A DNA stretch of 64,000 nucleotides from Paenirhodobacter populi (GCF_004022215.1 NZ_SAUZ01000006.1:124001-188000), one strand, 5' to 3'; numbered from the stretch's first letter, positions 17,226 to 26,551 are shown. The notes: a model not told the origin generated them from the letters alone. Made by a program: numbers and translations.

Positions 17226-19229
17226 ATGAACAGATGCCTTCCCTCTGATTGCGCGCATGCCGCATCTGTGGCATCCTCTTCCAATCCGCTTCCGAACGCT
17301 TGCGACATACGGCTGTCCCTGCGGCTGCTGGCAACGACGGATCTGCACGGCTCTCTTCGCGGCTTCGACTATACGACCGACCAGCCCAGATATGACGGCG
17401 GGCTGAGCCGCATCGCCAGCCTCGTGGCGCGGGCGCGGCGGGGCGCCCCCAACAGCCTGCTGTTCGACAATGGCGATCTGCTGCAAGGCAGCCCGCTGGC
17501 CGATTACTGGGGCCAGAAACGCGGCATCCACCCCGGCGAGATCCATCCCCTGATCCGTGCGATGAACGCGCTTGGCTATGATGCTGCGGCGCCGGGCAAT
17601 CATGATTTCGATTTCGGGCTGGATTTCCTCATCCGGGTCATGCGGGATGCGACCTTCCCCTATATCTGCGCGAATGCGTTTCACGAGGAAAAGGGCGGCA
17701 TACATGATCCGCTGTTGCCCCCCTGGACCATCCTGACGCGGGACATGACGGATGAAACGGGCTGCCCGCGGCAGATCCGGATCGGGCTGATCGGCTTCGT
17801 CCCGGCCCAGACCGCAATCTGGCAATCGATCCGGCTCGGCAGCCGGCTGACGACAAGCGACATCGTCGCCACCGCGAAGGCGCAGATACCCGCGCTGCGT
17901 GCGGCGGGCGCCGATCTGGTCATTGCCCTTGCCCATACCGGCATCGCCCCGCCGGGCGCGCCGGACGCGGCCGAGAATGTCGCCGTTCCGCTGGCCGCTG
18001 TCGAGGGGATAGACGTCCTCATCTGCGGACACAGCCATTTGCAATTCCCGCATCCGGATGGCCCGTTGGCCACCGGGGTCGATCCGGCGAACGGCTGCCT
18101 GCATGGAAAACCGGCGGTCCTGCCGGGATACTGGGGATCGCACCTTGGCGTCATCGACCTGACCCTGTGCCGCGATGGCGAAGGTCCGTGGCGGGTCGAA
18201 CGGTCGCACAGCCACCTGCTTTCCGTGGGCCAGCCTTCCGCCAGCACGGCCAGAGCGGGCCGGCCGACGCCGGAACAGGATGCCATCGTGCGGCTGACCA
18301 GACAGGCCCATGCCGAGATCCGGTCGGTGCTTGCCTGCGATCTCGGCCGGACGGCGGTGCCGCTGAACAGCTTCTTTTCGCTCGTCGCGCCGGATGCGGC
18401 GATGAGCCTCGTGGCCGAGGCCAAGGCGGATTTCCTTGCCCATGCGGTCGCGCATCTGCCCGAGGCGGATCTGCCGATCCTCGCGGCGGTCCGGCCCGCG
18501 CGGTTCGGCGGGCACCGTGGGCCTTCGGGCTTTGTCGACATCGGCTCCGGCCCGCTTCATATCCGCGATGTGCTGGACCTTTACGCCTATCCGAACCTGA
18601 TCGCGGCGATCCGCCTTTCCGGACAGCAGATCGCGCAATGGCTGGAATGGTCGGCCAGCATCTATCAACGGCTCCGGCCCGGTGCCACGGACCAGCCCCT
18701 GCTGGATCCGGACTTTCCGTTCTACAATTTCGATGCGCTCTACGGGCTGACCTATGAGATCGACCTGGGCAAACCCGCGCGCTATGCGGTGAATGGCGCG
18801 TTGCTGGATGCCGGATCGCGGCGGATCCGCGACCTGCGCCATCAGGGCCGCCCCGTGCGCGCGACGGACATGTTCCTGATCGCCACGGACAGCCACCGCG
18901 CCGCTTCCTGCTTCTTCGGTCAGGGAGTGCAGATCCTGCACTTTTCCACCAGCGCCCGCAGCGTGGTGATCGAGACGATCCGGCGGCAGGGCACGATCGT
19001 CCCGCAGATCTGGCCGGTCTGGCATTTCACCCCGGTCCCGGGGGCCGTGGCCTGGTTCGACACCGCCCCCGCCGCGCGGACCTGCCTGCATGATCTGCAC
19101 CGGCTCGGACTGACGGCGGGGGAAACCACGCCGGACGGCTTCCTGCGGATGCGGATGGATTTTTCCCGCCCCGGACAGACGGAACGGCAGCGCCCCGGCG
19201 TCCCGCGGACATTCGGCCCGCATCGCTGA
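17226..19229 (+). CDS. cpdB: 2',3'-cyclic-nucleotide phosphodiesterase / 3'-nucleotidase (CpdB-like)
   Basis: A 667-residue member of the 5'-nucleotidase superfamily. The metallophosphatase motifs are complete: TTDLHG (~37-42), NGDLLQG (~80-86), PGNHDFDFG (~123-131), ALAHTG and CGHSHLQ (~267-273). The C-terminal half is the substrate-specificity domain (FLIATDSHRA). CpdB proteins usually work in the periplasm, but this N-terminus (MNRCLPSDCAHAASVASSSN) has no hydrophobic signal. Either the true start was not found or the enzyme is cytoplasmic. Expected role: salvage of nucleosides and phosphate from RNA breakdown products. Confidence 0.85.
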   Translation: MNRCLPSDCAHAASVASSSNPLPNACDIRLSLRLLATTDLHGSLRGFDYTTDQPRYDGGLSRIASLVARARRGAPNSLLFDNGDLLQGSPLADYWGQKRGIHPGEIHPLIRAMNALGYDAAAPGNHDFDFGLDFLIRVMRDATFPYICANAFHEEKGGIHDPLLPPWTILTRDMTDETGCPRQIRIGLIGFVPAQTAIWQSIRLGSRLTTSDIVATAKAQIPALRAAGADLVIALAHTGIAPPGAPDAAENVAVPLAAVEGIDVLICGHSHLQFPHPDGPLATGVDPANGCLHGKPAVLPGYWGSHLGVIDLTLCRDGEGPWRVERSHSHLLSVGQPSASTARAGRPTPEQDAIVRLTRQAHAEIRSVLACDLGRTAVPLNSFFSLVAPDAAMSLVAEAKADFLAHAVAHLPEADLPILAAVRPARFGGHRGPSGFVDIGSGPLHIRDVLDLYAYPNLIAAIRLSGQQIAQWLEWSASIYQRLRPGATDQPLLDPDFPFYNFDALYGLTYEIDLGKPARYAVNGALLDAGSRRIRDLRHQGRPVRATDMFLIATDSHRAASCFFGQGVQILHFSTSARSVVIETIRRQGTIVPQIWPVWHFTPVPGAVAWFDTAPAARTCLHDLHRLGLTAGETTPDGFLRMRMDFSRPGQTERQRPGVPRTFGPHR

Positions 19230-19271
19230 GGCGCATGCCCCGCGCACTGGCAGGCCGGTGAAACCCGGGCC

Positions 19272-19300
19272 TTGCGAATCCGGCCCGGGCTTTCTATATG
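19272..19300 (+). promoter_or_regulatory. Promoter of the SRP RNA gene
   Basis: TTGCGA (19272-19277), a 17-base spacer and TATATG (19295-19300), placing the transcription start within a few bases of the predicted RNA 5' end. Confidence 0.7.
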
Positions 19301-19303
19301 AGC

Positions 19304-19403
19304 CGGGAGAGGTTGGCGCGGGCGAGCGCCTCGCCAACCCGGTCAGGTCCGGAAGGAAGCAGCCGCAACGAGCCCCGCTTGGGTCGATGTCCAGCCTCTC
19401 ACC
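19304..19403 (+). ncRNA. ffs: Signal recognition particle RNA (4.5S type)
   Basis: It contains the universal SRP apical-loop sequence GGTCAGGTCCGGAAGGAAGC (19341-19360) followed by AGCC. The 5' arm GAGAGGTTGG pairs with the 3' arm CCAGCCTCTC to close the long hairpin. The RNA binds Ffh and targets nascent membrane proteins to FtsY. About 100 bases, the size of the short bacterial form. Ends are inferred from pairing and could shift by a few bases. Confidence 0.95.
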
Positions 19404-19450
19404 CCTCCCCCATACATTGGCATGCCCTGCCCGACCGGCGTCACGGCATG

Positions 19451-19480
19451 AAAAAACCGCCCCCGGCTGAACCGGAGGCG
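19451..19480 (-). terminator. Rho-independent terminator of the VPLPA-CTERM gene
   Basis: On the minus strand a 10-bp stem (CCGCCTCCGG with CCGGGGGCGG, one mismatch) is followed by TTTTTT (19456-19451). It lies 31 bases after the stop codon. Confidence 0.8.
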
Positions 19481-19510
19481 GCGGCACTCGTACGTCACTA
19501 ACTCTTGCGC

Positions 19511-20056
19511 TCAGGCGCGGCGGCGGCGACGCAGCACCAGCAGGCCGCCGAAGGCGCTGGCGATCAGCGGCAGCGCGGCCGGAACCGGAACCGCCGGCAA
19601 CGTCGAGGTCACGTTCGACACGCCGAACACCAGGTCGTTGTAGTCGTCATCTCCGTTGATCGTGTCTTCGAAGGCGACGACGAAGCCGTAATCGTTGACA
19701 TAACCGGCCTTGGCATATTCGGTGCCGGTCAGGAAGGACTGCACGTTGCCCCCGCCGATCGAGGTCATCGAGAACACCAGCTCGGTGCCCGCCGTGAAGG
19801 AGCCAAGGCTGATCGTCCCCTGACCCGCGGTGACATTGGTGAACAGCAGTTGATCGCTGCCGTCCTTCACGAAATAGGACACGTTGGTGAACGCGGCATC
19901 CGAACCGATGTAGGTCACGGAGACCTCGCCGGTCGAGGCGACATAGATGTGGCCGCCGATGTACGAGTCGGCCGGGATATAGTCGCTGAGGGTGGCCGCA
20001 GCAGCCGGAAGGGTCGCGAATGCGATGGCCGAAGCGGCAAGAATGGTCTTGAACAT
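19511..20056 (-). CDS. Secreted VPLPA-CTERM protein with DUF4114-like domain
   Basis: A 181-residue protein. Signal peptide residues 1-21 (MFKTILAASAIAFATLPAAAA); a DUF4114-like block FEDTINGDDDYNDLVFGV near 126-143; and a C-terminal sorting signal VPVPAALPLIASAFGGLLVL with an RRRRRA tail. This tripartite tail (motif, hydrophobic helix, Arg cluster) is the VPLPA-CTERM class known in Rhodobacterales, thought to be processed by an exosortase-like enzyme and often linked to exopolysaccharide. No exosortase is in the window. It has its own terminator and so is probably monocistronic. Confidence 0.82.
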   Translation of the reverse strand: MFKTILAASAIAFATLPAAAATLSDYIPADSYIGGHIYVASTGEVSVTYIGSDAAFTNVSYFVKDGSDQLLFTNVTAGQGTISLGSFTAGTELVFSMTSIGGGNVQSFLTGTEYAKAGYVNDYGFVVAFEDTINGDDDYNDLVFGVSNVTSTLPAVPVPAALPLIASAFGGLLVLRRRRRA

Positions 20057-20385
20057 GAATACACTCCAGAACTGGCATAACAGCGGAACATCCGACTGTG
20101 CACTGGCAGAATGTAGATCAAATGATGGGGATCACAGTAGTTGAAATTGAATTTTTACCATAAAAATCCGTATATTAGCTGAAACGGAAACATCCACCGC
20201 AGACGCCCAGACATTGTTCCTGCGAGGTTGACAGACAGGCCGCGAACTGTGTGCGATCGGCCACGGTCCGGTCCCGCACAAAATAGTTAAGATAAAGTTG
20301 ATGAAAATCGTCACCTGAAAAACACGCGTTAATTGATTCGTTACCCTCCCCGCCGGCCGGGGCGCGGGGGTGCTGCGCAGGTGAT
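20057..20385. other. AT-rich regulatory region between the VPLPA-CTERM gene and dnaX
   Basis: About 330 bases, clearly less GC-rich than the surroundings (runs such as GAATTTTTACCATAAAAATC near 20145-20165 and AAATAGTTAAGATAAAG near 20280-20297). It probably holds the minus-strand promoter of the secreted protein and regulator sites. No regulator motif could be assigned with confidence. Confidence 0.5.
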
Positions 20386-20413
20386 TTGACACGGACGGCG
20401 CGGACACTAGACT
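20386..20413 (+). promoter_or_regulatory. Promoter of dnaX
   Basis: TTGACA (20386-20391), a 16-base spacer and TAGACT (20408-20413), 24 bases before the dnaX start codon. Confidence 0.75.
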
Positions 20414-20437
20414 GGCGCGCGACAAAAGGATCCCCAC

Positions 20438-22201
20438 ATGCCCGACACGGCGCCCACCGGCTATCAGGTTCTTGCCCGCAAATACCGCCCCGCCACCTTC
20501 GCCGATCTGATCGGGCAGGAGGACATGGTCCGCACGCTCAAGAACGCCTTCGCGGCGGACAGGATCGCGCATGCCTTCATCATGACCGGGGTGCGCGGGG
20601 TCGGCAAGACGACGACCGCGCGGATCATCGCCAAGGGGCTGAACTGCACCGGCCCCGACGGCAAGGGCGGCCCGACGACCGAGCCTTGTCTGCAATGCGA
20701 GAACTGCCGCGCCATCGCCGAAGGCCGCCATGTCGACGTGATCGAGATGGACGGCGCCTCGCAGACCAAGGTGGACGACATCCGCAACAACGTGCTGGAT
20801 TCCGTCCACTATGCGCCCACCTCGGCGCGCTACAAGGTCTACATCATCGACGAAGTGCACATGCTGTCGAACTCGGCCTTCAACGCGCTGCTGAAGACGC
20901 TTGAGGAACCGCCCGCGCATGTGAAATTCATCTTCGCCACGACGGAAATCCGCAAGGTGCCCGTCACCGTGCTGTCGCGCTGCCAGCGGTTCGACCTGCG
21001 CCGGATCGAGCCTGAGGTGATGATGGCCCATCTGGCGAAGATCGCCGGGCTGGAGCATGCGCAGATCGCGCCCGACGCGCTGGCGCTGATCACCCGCGCG
21101 GCCGAGGGATCGGTGCGCGATGCGATGTCGCTGCTCGATCAGGCGATCGCGCATGGGGCAGGGGAAACCACCGCGGATCAGGTGCGGGCGATGCTCGGGC
21201 TCGCCGACCGGGCGCGGGTGCTCGACCTCTTCGACATGGTGCTGAAGGGCGATGCGGCGGCGGCGCTGACGGAGCTTTCGACGCAATATACCGACGGCGC
21301 CGATCCGATGGCGGTGCTGCGCGATCTGGCCGAGATCACCCATTGGGTCTCGGTCATCAAGATCACCCCCGAGGCCGCCGACGACCCGACCGTGCCGCCC
21401 GAGGAACGCACCCGCGGGCAGGCGATGGCCGCGGCGATCCCGATGCGGGTGCTGTCGCGGCTGTGGCAGATGCTGCTCAAGGCGATCGAGGAGGTTTCCG
21501 CCGCCCCGAACGCGATGATGGCCGCCGAAATGGCGCTGATCCGCATGACCCATGTGGCCGACCTGCCCGATCCGGAAACGCTGCTGCGCAAGCTGCAATC
21601 CGGCAATGGCTCCCCCGCCGGACGCGGCGGCCCGGCGCCCAATGGCGGTGCCGCCGCCACGACGACACGGGCGATCCTGCGCGGGCCTTCGCTGACGGCC
21701 GGGCCTGCTTCTGCGGGACCTTCCGGCGCGGCGGTGGCCGTGGCGGCCGCGCCCGGCGCCTATGCCGCCTTCGCCACCTTTGAAAACGTCGTCGAGCTGA
21801 TCCGCCGGATGCGCGATGTCAAGCTGCTCGTCGATGTCGAGAACGGCCTGCGGCTGGCGGCCTACAGCCCCGGCCGGATCGAATTCGTTCCCGCCCCCGG
21901 CGCGCCGCGCGATCTGGCGCAGGTGTTGCAGGCGCGGCTTCAGGGCTGGACCGGCGCGCGATGGGGCGTCAGCATTGTCAACGAGGGCGGCGCCCCCACC
22001 ATCGCCGAAGTCCGCGACGCCGGGCGGATCGCCGCCGAGAACGAGGCCCGCGAGGGCAACCCCGTGGTGCAGGCCATTCTCGCGGCCTTCCCCGCCGCCC
22101 AATTCGAGGATATCACTCTCGCCCGCGACATCGTGCAGGAACAGCAGGCCGAAGCCCTGCCCGAAGTCGAAGATGAATGGGACCCGTTCGAGGACGGTTG
22201 A
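20438..22201 (+). CDS. dnaX: DNA polymerase III subunit gamma/tau
   Basis: A 587-residue clamp-loader ATPase. Walker A GVRGVGKTTT (~50-59), a zinc module with CTGPDGKGG...CLQCENC (~70-90), Walker B IIDEVHML, sensor 1 ATTEIRKVP, then an Ala/Gly/Pro-rich linker (~390-440) and a C-terminal tau domain. It loads the beta clamp and joins the two polymerase cores. No slippery A-run for a -1 frameshift was seen. First gene of a dnaX-ybaB-recR-tfoX-like run. Confidence 0.96.
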   Translation: MPDTAPTGYQVLARKYRPATFADLIGQEDMVRTLKNAFAADRIAHAFIMTGVRGVGKTTTARIIAKGLNCTGPDGKGGPTTEPCLQCENCRAIAEGRHVDVIEMDGASQTKVDDIRNNVLDSVHYAPTSARYKVYIIDEVHMLSNSAFNALLKTLEEPPAHVKFIFATTEIRKVPVTVLSRCQRFDLRRIEPEVMMAHLAKIAGLEHAQIAPDALALITRAAEGSVRDAMSLLDQAIAHGAGETTADQVRAMLGLADRARVLDLFDMVLKGDAAAALTELSTQYTDGADPMAVLRDLAEITHWVSVIKITPEAADDPTVPPEERTRGQAMAAAIPMRVLSRLWQMLLKAIEEVSAAPNAMMAAEMALIRMTHVADLPDPETLLRKLQSGNGSPAGRGGPAPNGGAAATTTRAILRGPSLTAGPASAGPSGAAVAVAAAPGAYAAFATFENVVELIRRMRDVKLLVDVENGLRLAAYSPGRIEFVPAPGAPRDLAQVLQARLQGWTGARWGVSIVNEGGAPTIAEVRDAGRIAAENEAREGNPVVQAILAAFPAAQFEDITLARDIVQEQQAEALPEVEDEWDPFEDG

Positions 22202-22225
22202 CCCCTGCCAACCGAGGAGAAGGCG

Positions 22226-22573
22226 ATGTTCAAGGGACTGGGTCAGCTTGGTGACATGGCCAAGATGATGAAAGCGGCAAAGGACATGCAGGAACGCATG
22301 GCCTCGCTGCAGGACGGGCTGGGCCGGATCACCGTCACCGGCGAATCGGGCGCGGGGCTGGTGCAGGTGCGCGCCACGGCGAAGGGCGAACTGACGGGGC
22401 TGAGCATCGATCCGTCGATCCTCGTCGCCTCGGAAAAGGAGATCGTCGAGGACCTGATCCTTGCCGCGATCCGCGATGCGCAGGCGCGCGCCACCGTCAA
22501 GGCGCAGGAGGAACAGCGCAAGCTGCTGGAAGAACTCGGCCTGCCGACCGACGTGAACCTGCCGCCGCTCTGA
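22226..22573 (+). CDS. Nucleoid-associated protein YbaB/EbfC
   Basis: A 115-residue member of the YbaB/EbfC family: Met/Lys-rich N-terminal helix ([22 protein letters not shown]), central strands ([21 protein letters not shown]), C-terminal helix. It forms a DNA-binding dimer. It sits between dnaX and recR, the classic bacterial order, and overlaps recR by one base (TGATG). GAGGAGAAGG precedes the ATG. Confidence 0.93.
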   Translation: MFKGLGQLGDMAKMMKAAKDMQERMASLQDGLGRITVTGESGAGLVQVRATAKGELTGLSIDPSILVASEKEIVEDLILAAIRDAQARATVKAQEEQRKLLEELGLPTDVNLPPL

Positions 22574-23172
22574 TGTCCGGCGCGCGCGACGAGATCGAGG
22601 ACCTGATCGCGCTGATGGCGCGGCTGCCGGGGCTTGGCCCCCGCTCGGCGCGGCGCGCGGTGCTGCACCTGATCCGCAAGCGCGCCGGGCTGATGGCGCC
22701 GCTGGCGCAGATGATGGGCCATGTCGCGGATACGGCGCGGGAATGCGCGGTCTGCGGCAATATCTCGACCGGCGAGATCTGCGACATCTGCGCCGATCCC
22801 CGCCGCGCCACGGGCGAATTGTGCGTGGTCGAGGATGTGGCCGACCTCTGGGCGATGGAACGCGGCCATGCCTTCAAGGGACGCTACCATGTTCTGGGCG
22901 GCACGCTGTCGGCGCTGGAAGCCGTCGGGCCGGAGGAACTGGGTATCCCGAAGCTGCTCGACCGGATCGGGGCGGAGGGGGTGCAGGAGGTGATCCTCGC
23001 GCTCAACGCCACGGTCGAGGGGCAGACCACCGCCCATTACATCGCCGAGACGCTGGAACCGACAGGCGTGAGGATCACCAGCCTCGCGCAGGGCGTGCCG
23101 ATCGGGGGGGAGCTCGACTACCTCGACGATGGCACGATCTCGGCGGCGCTGCGCGCACGGCGGAGCTTCTGA
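22573..23172 (+). CDS. recR: Recombination mediator RecR
   Basis: A 199-residue protein with an HhH element ([18 protein letters not shown]), a four-Cys zinc finger ([16 protein letters not shown], ~57-72) and a Toprim domain ([30 protein letters not shown]). With RecF/RecO it loads RecA on gaps. It overlaps its neighbours on both sides, so it is translated from the dnaX transcript. Confidence 0.96.
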   Translation: MSGARDEIEDLIALMARLPGLGPRSARRAVLHLIRKRAGLMAPLAQMMGHVADTARECAVCGNISTGEICDICADPRRATGELCVVEDVADLWAMERGHAFKGRYHVLGGTLSALEAVGPEELGIPKLLDRIGAEGVQEVILALNATVEGQTTAHYIAETLEPTGVRITSLAQGVPIGGELDYLDDGTISAALRARRSF

Positions 23173-23501
23173 TGGCGACGGCCCCCGAAACGGCGGACTT
23201 CCTGCTGGAACAACTGGGCGGCCGGGTCCGGCTGCACAGGATGTTCGGCGAATATGCGGTGAAGCAGGGCAACAAGACGCTGGCGCTTTTGTGCGACGAT
23301 GCGCTGTTCGTGCGGCAATTGCCCGCGGTGACGGCCTACCTTGGCGATCCGGTCGAGGGCTTCCCCTACCCCGGCGCGAAACCCTGGTGGCGGATCGAGG
23401 CCGATCTCTGGGAGGATGCCGACTGGCTGCGCGGGCTGATCGACCTGCTGGCCGAGCTGCTGCCCGAACCGGCACCAAAGGGCCGAGGCCGGCGCAATTA
23501 A
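23172..23501 (+). CDS. TfoX/Sxy N-terminal domain protein
   Basis: A 109-residue protein with the TfoX-N fold signature (FLLEQLGGRVRLHRMFGEYAVKQGNK; LALLCDDALFVRQ; PYPGAKPWWRIE). TfoX in gamma-proteobacteria regulates competence; short alphaproteobacterial members have no proven role. It has only the N-terminal domain. ATG 23172 overlaps the recR stop by one base; a longer in-frame reading from inside recR is rejected. Confidence 0.82.
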   Translation: MATAPETADFLLEQLGGRVRLHRMFGEYAVKQGNKTLALLCDDALFVRQLPAVTAYLGDPVEGFPYPGAKPWWRIEADLWEDADWLRGLIDLLAELLPEPAPKGRGRRN

Positions 23502-23571
23502 CCCTTCGGCCATTGATCCCCCGTCCGCCCGCGCGTATCACAGGGGAAATCACCACAATCCGGGACAGTCG

Positions 23572-24237
23572 ATGAACCGCCTGTATCATGTCGCGCTCTC
23601 GCCCTTCTGCCGGAAGGTGCGCCTGACGCTTGCGGAAAAGAAGATCGAGGTCGAGCTGGTCGAAGAGAAATACTGGGACCCGAGCCCGGATTTCCTGCGC
23701 CGCAATCCGGCCGGCAAGGTGCCGATCCTGCGCACCGAGAACCTGACCCTGCCGGAAAGCCAGGCGATCTGCGAATATATCGAGGAAACGCATCCGAACC
23801 CGCCGCTGATGCCGCGCGGCGCCGAGGCGCGCTACGAGGTGCGCCGGATCTGCGGCTGGTTCGACGACAAGTTCAACGCCGAGGTCACCCGCAAGATCAT
23901 GAACGAACGGGTCTGGAAGCGGGTGATGAAGAAGGGCCACCCCGACAGCCGCACGGTGAAGGAGGGGCTTGCCGCGATCAAGTTCCACCTCGACTACATG
24001 GGCTGGCTGCTGGATCAGCGCCGCTGGCTTGCGGGGGATGTGATGACGCTCGCCGATTTCACCGGCGCTGCGCATCTGAGCTGTCTCGACTATATCTCGG
24101 ACGTGGACTGGGACCGGCAGGCCTCGGTCAAGGACTGGTATGCCAAGATCAAGTCGCGCCCGGCGTTCCGCTCGCTGCTGGCGGATCAGCTGCCCGGGAT
24201 GCCGCCCGCGCCGCAATATGCGGAACTGGATTTCTGA
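23572..24237 (+). CDS. fzlA: GST-fold FtsZ-binding division protein, FzlA-like
   Basis: A 221-residue glutathione-S-transferase-fold protein: thioredoxin-like half (YHVALSPFCRKVRLTLAEKKIEV..., GKVPIL, PESQAICEYIEE) and an all-helical half. The C-terminus (RPAFRSLLADQLPGMPPAPQYAELDF, the last 26 residues) resembles the acidic, conserved tail that Caulobacter FzlA uses at the FtsZ interface. FzlA curves FtsZ filaments and is needed for alphaproteobacterial constriction. The FzlA call rests on recalled family features; an ordinary GST is the alternative. Confidence 0.75.
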   Translation: MNRLYHVALSPFCRKVRLTLAEKKIEVELVEEKYWDPSPDFLRRNPAGKVPILRTENLTLPESQAICEYIEETHPNPPLMPRGAEARYEVRRICGWFDDKFNAEVTRKIMNERVWKRVMKKGHPDSRTVKEGLAAIKFHLDYMGWLLDQRRWLAGDVMTLADFTGAAHLSCLDYISDVDWDRQASVKDWYAKIKSRPAFRSLLADQLPGMPPAPQYAELDF

Positions 24238-24308
24238 GGCGGCGTTGCCGGGGGACTGGCGGGGCCGGATCGTGATATCCTGATCGCGGTATCCGTGGAG
24301 GGGGTGCA

Positions 24309-24370
24309 GGGGGCCAGCCCCCTCGCCCGTGCCGGGCTCACCCCCGGGATATTTATGGAAACACGAAGGG
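24309..24370 (+). repeat. Dispersed hairpin repeat, copy B
   Basis: GGGGGCCAGCCCCCTC, stem GCCCG-TGC-CGGGC, then TCACCCCCGGGATATTTATG and AAACACGAA. It starts 71 bases after the fzlA-like stop, same orientation, and ends ~29 bases before queG. Confidence 0.9.
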
Positions 24371-24398
24371 GAAAGGGAGTCGTCCGGGTGGTTCTGGC

Positions 24399-25460
24399 AT
24401 GCGCGCAGATGGAACGCCGGTGGAAGCGCTGAAAGCCCTTCTGACCGACAGGGCGCTGGCCGAGGGGTTTTCCGCGCTGCGCGTGACGCGCCCGGATGCC
24501 ATCCCCGAGGCGATGGCGCGGCTGCGGGCGTTTCTGGATGCGGGCTATCATGGCGACATGGGCTGGATGGCCGAGCGGGTGGAATGGCGCGGCGATCCGG
24601 CGGCGCTCTGGCCCGCGGCGAAATCCGTCATCATGCTGGCCGAGGTCTATACCCCCGGTTACGACCCGCGCGCGGTGACCCGGATGCCCGACCGCGGCGC
24701 GGTCAGCGTCTATGCGCAGGGCAAGGATTACCACGATCTGGTGAAGCGGCGGCTGAAGCGGGTCGGGCGCTGGCTGCTGGAAGAGGCCGGGCGGCGCGGC
24801 CTGCCGGGCGAGATCAAGGTGTTCGTCGATACCGCGCCGGTGATGGAAAAGCCGCTGGCGCAGGCGGCGGGGCTGGGTTGGCAGGGCAAGCATACCAACC
24901 TGCTGTCGCGCGATCTGGGCAACTGGTTCTTTCTGGGGGCGATCTTCACCACGCTCGAGCTGCCCGCCGACACGCCCGAGGTCAGCCATTGCGGATCGTG
25001 CCGCGCCTGTCTGGACGCCTGCCCGACCAAGGCCTTTCCGGCGCCCTACCGGCTGGATGCGCGGCGCTGCATTTCCTACCTGACGATCGAGCACAAGGGG
25101 CCGGTCGATCCCGAATTGCGGTCGCTGCTGGGCAACCGGATCTATGGCTGCGACGATTGTCTGGCCGCCTGCCCGTGGAACAAGTTCGCCGCCGAGGCGC
25201 GCGAGATCGGCTATGCCGCACGGGTGGGCGCGCCGCCGCTGGCGGAACTGGCGGGGCTGGACGATGCGGCCTTCCGCGCGCGATTCGCGGGCTCGCCGAT
25301 CAAGCGGATCGGGCGTAACCGGATGATGCGCAACGTCGCCTATGCGATCGGCAATTCCGCCGACCCGGGACTGGCCCCGGCGCTGCGGCCGCTGACCGCC
25401 GATCCGGACCCGACCGTGGCAGAAGCAGCGCAGTGGGCGCTGGTTCGGCTGGGCCGCTAA
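24399..25460 (+). CDS. queG: Epoxyqueuosine reductase QueG
   Basis: A 353-residue cobalamin and double [4Fe-4S] enzyme for the last step of queuosine formation in tRNA wobble positions. N-terminal DUF1730 domain ([31 protein letters not shown]), then clusters [16 protein letters not shown] (~197-207) with C at ~223, and [14 protein letters not shown] (~251-261), and a C-terminal HEAT-like segment. Close to the usual size. It begins just after dispersed repeat copy B. Confidence 0.94.
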   Translation: MRADGTPVEALKALLTDRALAEGFSALRVTRPDAIPEAMARLRAFLDAGYHGDMGWMAERVEWRGDPAALWPAAKSVIMLAEVYTPGYDPRAVTRMPDRGAVSVYAQGKDYHDLVKRRLKRVGRWLLEEAGRRGLPGEIKVFVDTAPVMEKPLAQAAGLGWQGKHTNLLSRDLGNWFFLGAIFTTLELPADTPEVSHCGSCRACLDACPTKAFPAPYRLDARRCISYLTIEHKGPVDPELRSLLGNRIYGCDDCLAACPWNKFAAEAREIGYAARVGAPPLAELAGLDDAAFRARFAGSPIKRIGRNRMMRNVAYAIGNSADPGLAPALRPLTADPDPTVAEAAQWALVRLGR

Positions 25461-25506
25461 ACCGCATATTGCAACCCCCCGCATGGATGGATAGGGAAGC
25501 GGCATC

Positions 25507-26457
25507 ATGCCCGCCGCCGAGTTCGTCCCCTCCTCCTCGATCAAGGGCATCACGCTGAAACTCACGTCGGTCGTGCTGTTCGTCGCGATGTCCGCCATGC
25601 TGAAGGCCACGGCCGATACCGTGCCGCCGGGCGAACTGGTGTTCTTCCGCTCCTTCTTCGGCATCATCCCCATTCTGGGCTGGCTGGTGATCGTGCACGG
25701 GCTGCACGGCGGGCTGGCGGTGAAGCAACCGGGAAGCCACATCCTGCGCGGCATCATCGGCACCACGGCGATGGCGCTGAACTTCGCCGCGCTCGCCTTC
25801 CTGCCGCTGCCGGAGGCGACGGCCATCGGCTATGCCGCGCCGATCCTGACGGTGGTCTTCGCGGCGCTGTTTCTGGGCGAGCGGGTGCGGATCGTGCGGA
25901 TCTCGGCGGTGGTCATCGGCATGACCGGGGTGCTGATCGTGCTCTGGCCGCAGCTTGGCGGACATGTGGGCGAGACGATGGGCACCAGCAACGAAACCTT
26001 CGGCGCGATGCTGGCGCTGATCGGGGCCGGGTTTTCGGCGCTGGCGGCGGTGCAGATCCGCCGCATGGTCAATTTCGAGCGCCCCACGGCCATCGCCTTC
26101 TGGTTCGCCTGCACGGCCTCGGCGCTGTCGCTGTTCACCCTGCCCTTCGGCTGGGTCATGCCGACGCCGGAACAGGCGGTGCTGCTGATCGGCGCGGGGC
26201 TTCTGGGCGGGGCGGCGCAGATCCTGATGACGACGGGCTATCGCTATGCGGATGCCTCGTTGCTGGCGCCGATCGACTATGCCTCGATCCTCTTCGCGCT
26301 GGTGATCGGCTATTACATCTTCGGCGAGGTTCCGGCCGCCACGACGCTCCTGGGCGCGGCGGTGGTGATCGCGGCGGGGGTGCTGATCATCTTCCGCGAA
26401 CGGCAGCTGGGGATCGAGCGGCGCAAGCAGCGCAAGGCCTCCACCCCGCAGGGCTGA
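25507..26457 (+). CDS. EamA/DMT-family transporter
   Basis: A 316-residue inner-membrane protein with about ten hydrophobic segments in two EamA repeats (first PGELVFFRSFFGIIPILGWL...; second ~155-290 ending at LLGAAVVIAAGVLIIF). EamA members export or import small metabolites such as amino acids; here the substrate is unknown. It follows queG by 46 bases and may share its transcript. Confidence 0.85.
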   Translation: MPAAEFVPSSSIKGITLKLTSVVLFVAMSAMLKATADTVPPGELVFFRSFFGIIPILGWLVIVHGLHGGLAVKQPGSHILRGIIGTTAMALNFAALAFLPLPEATAIGYAAPILTVVFAALFLGERVRIVRISAVVIGMTGVLIVLWPQLGGHVGETMGTSNETFGAMLALIGAGFSALAAVQIRRMVNFERPTAIAFWFACTASALSLFTLPFGWVMPTPEQAVLLIGAGLLGGAAQILMTTGYRYADASLLAPIDYASILFALVIGYYIFGEVPAATTLLGAAVVIAAGVLIIFRERQLGIERRKQRKASTPQG

Positions 26458-26551
26458 CGTATCGTTTACGGCCTGCGACGCTTCGCGCCATCGCAATAGG
26501 TCCGATTCGGTGCTATATGGGGAACATGAACCAGCTGAAGGAGGCAGCCCC

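Noticed and set aside
17046-19487. Long minus-strand frame opposite the CpdB-like gene and SRP RNA
   Set aside because: It covers the SRP RNA and a gene with complete motifs; the translation has no recognisable domain.
20105-20140. Possible FNR/CRP-like site (ATCAAATGAT and GGGATCACA)
   Set aside because: Half-sites are in the wrong order or spacing for TTGAT-N4-ATCAA or TGTGA-N6-TCACA.
20438-22201. Programmed frameshift in dnaX producing gamma
   Set aside because: No A-rich slippery site with a following hairpin was found in the middle of the gene.
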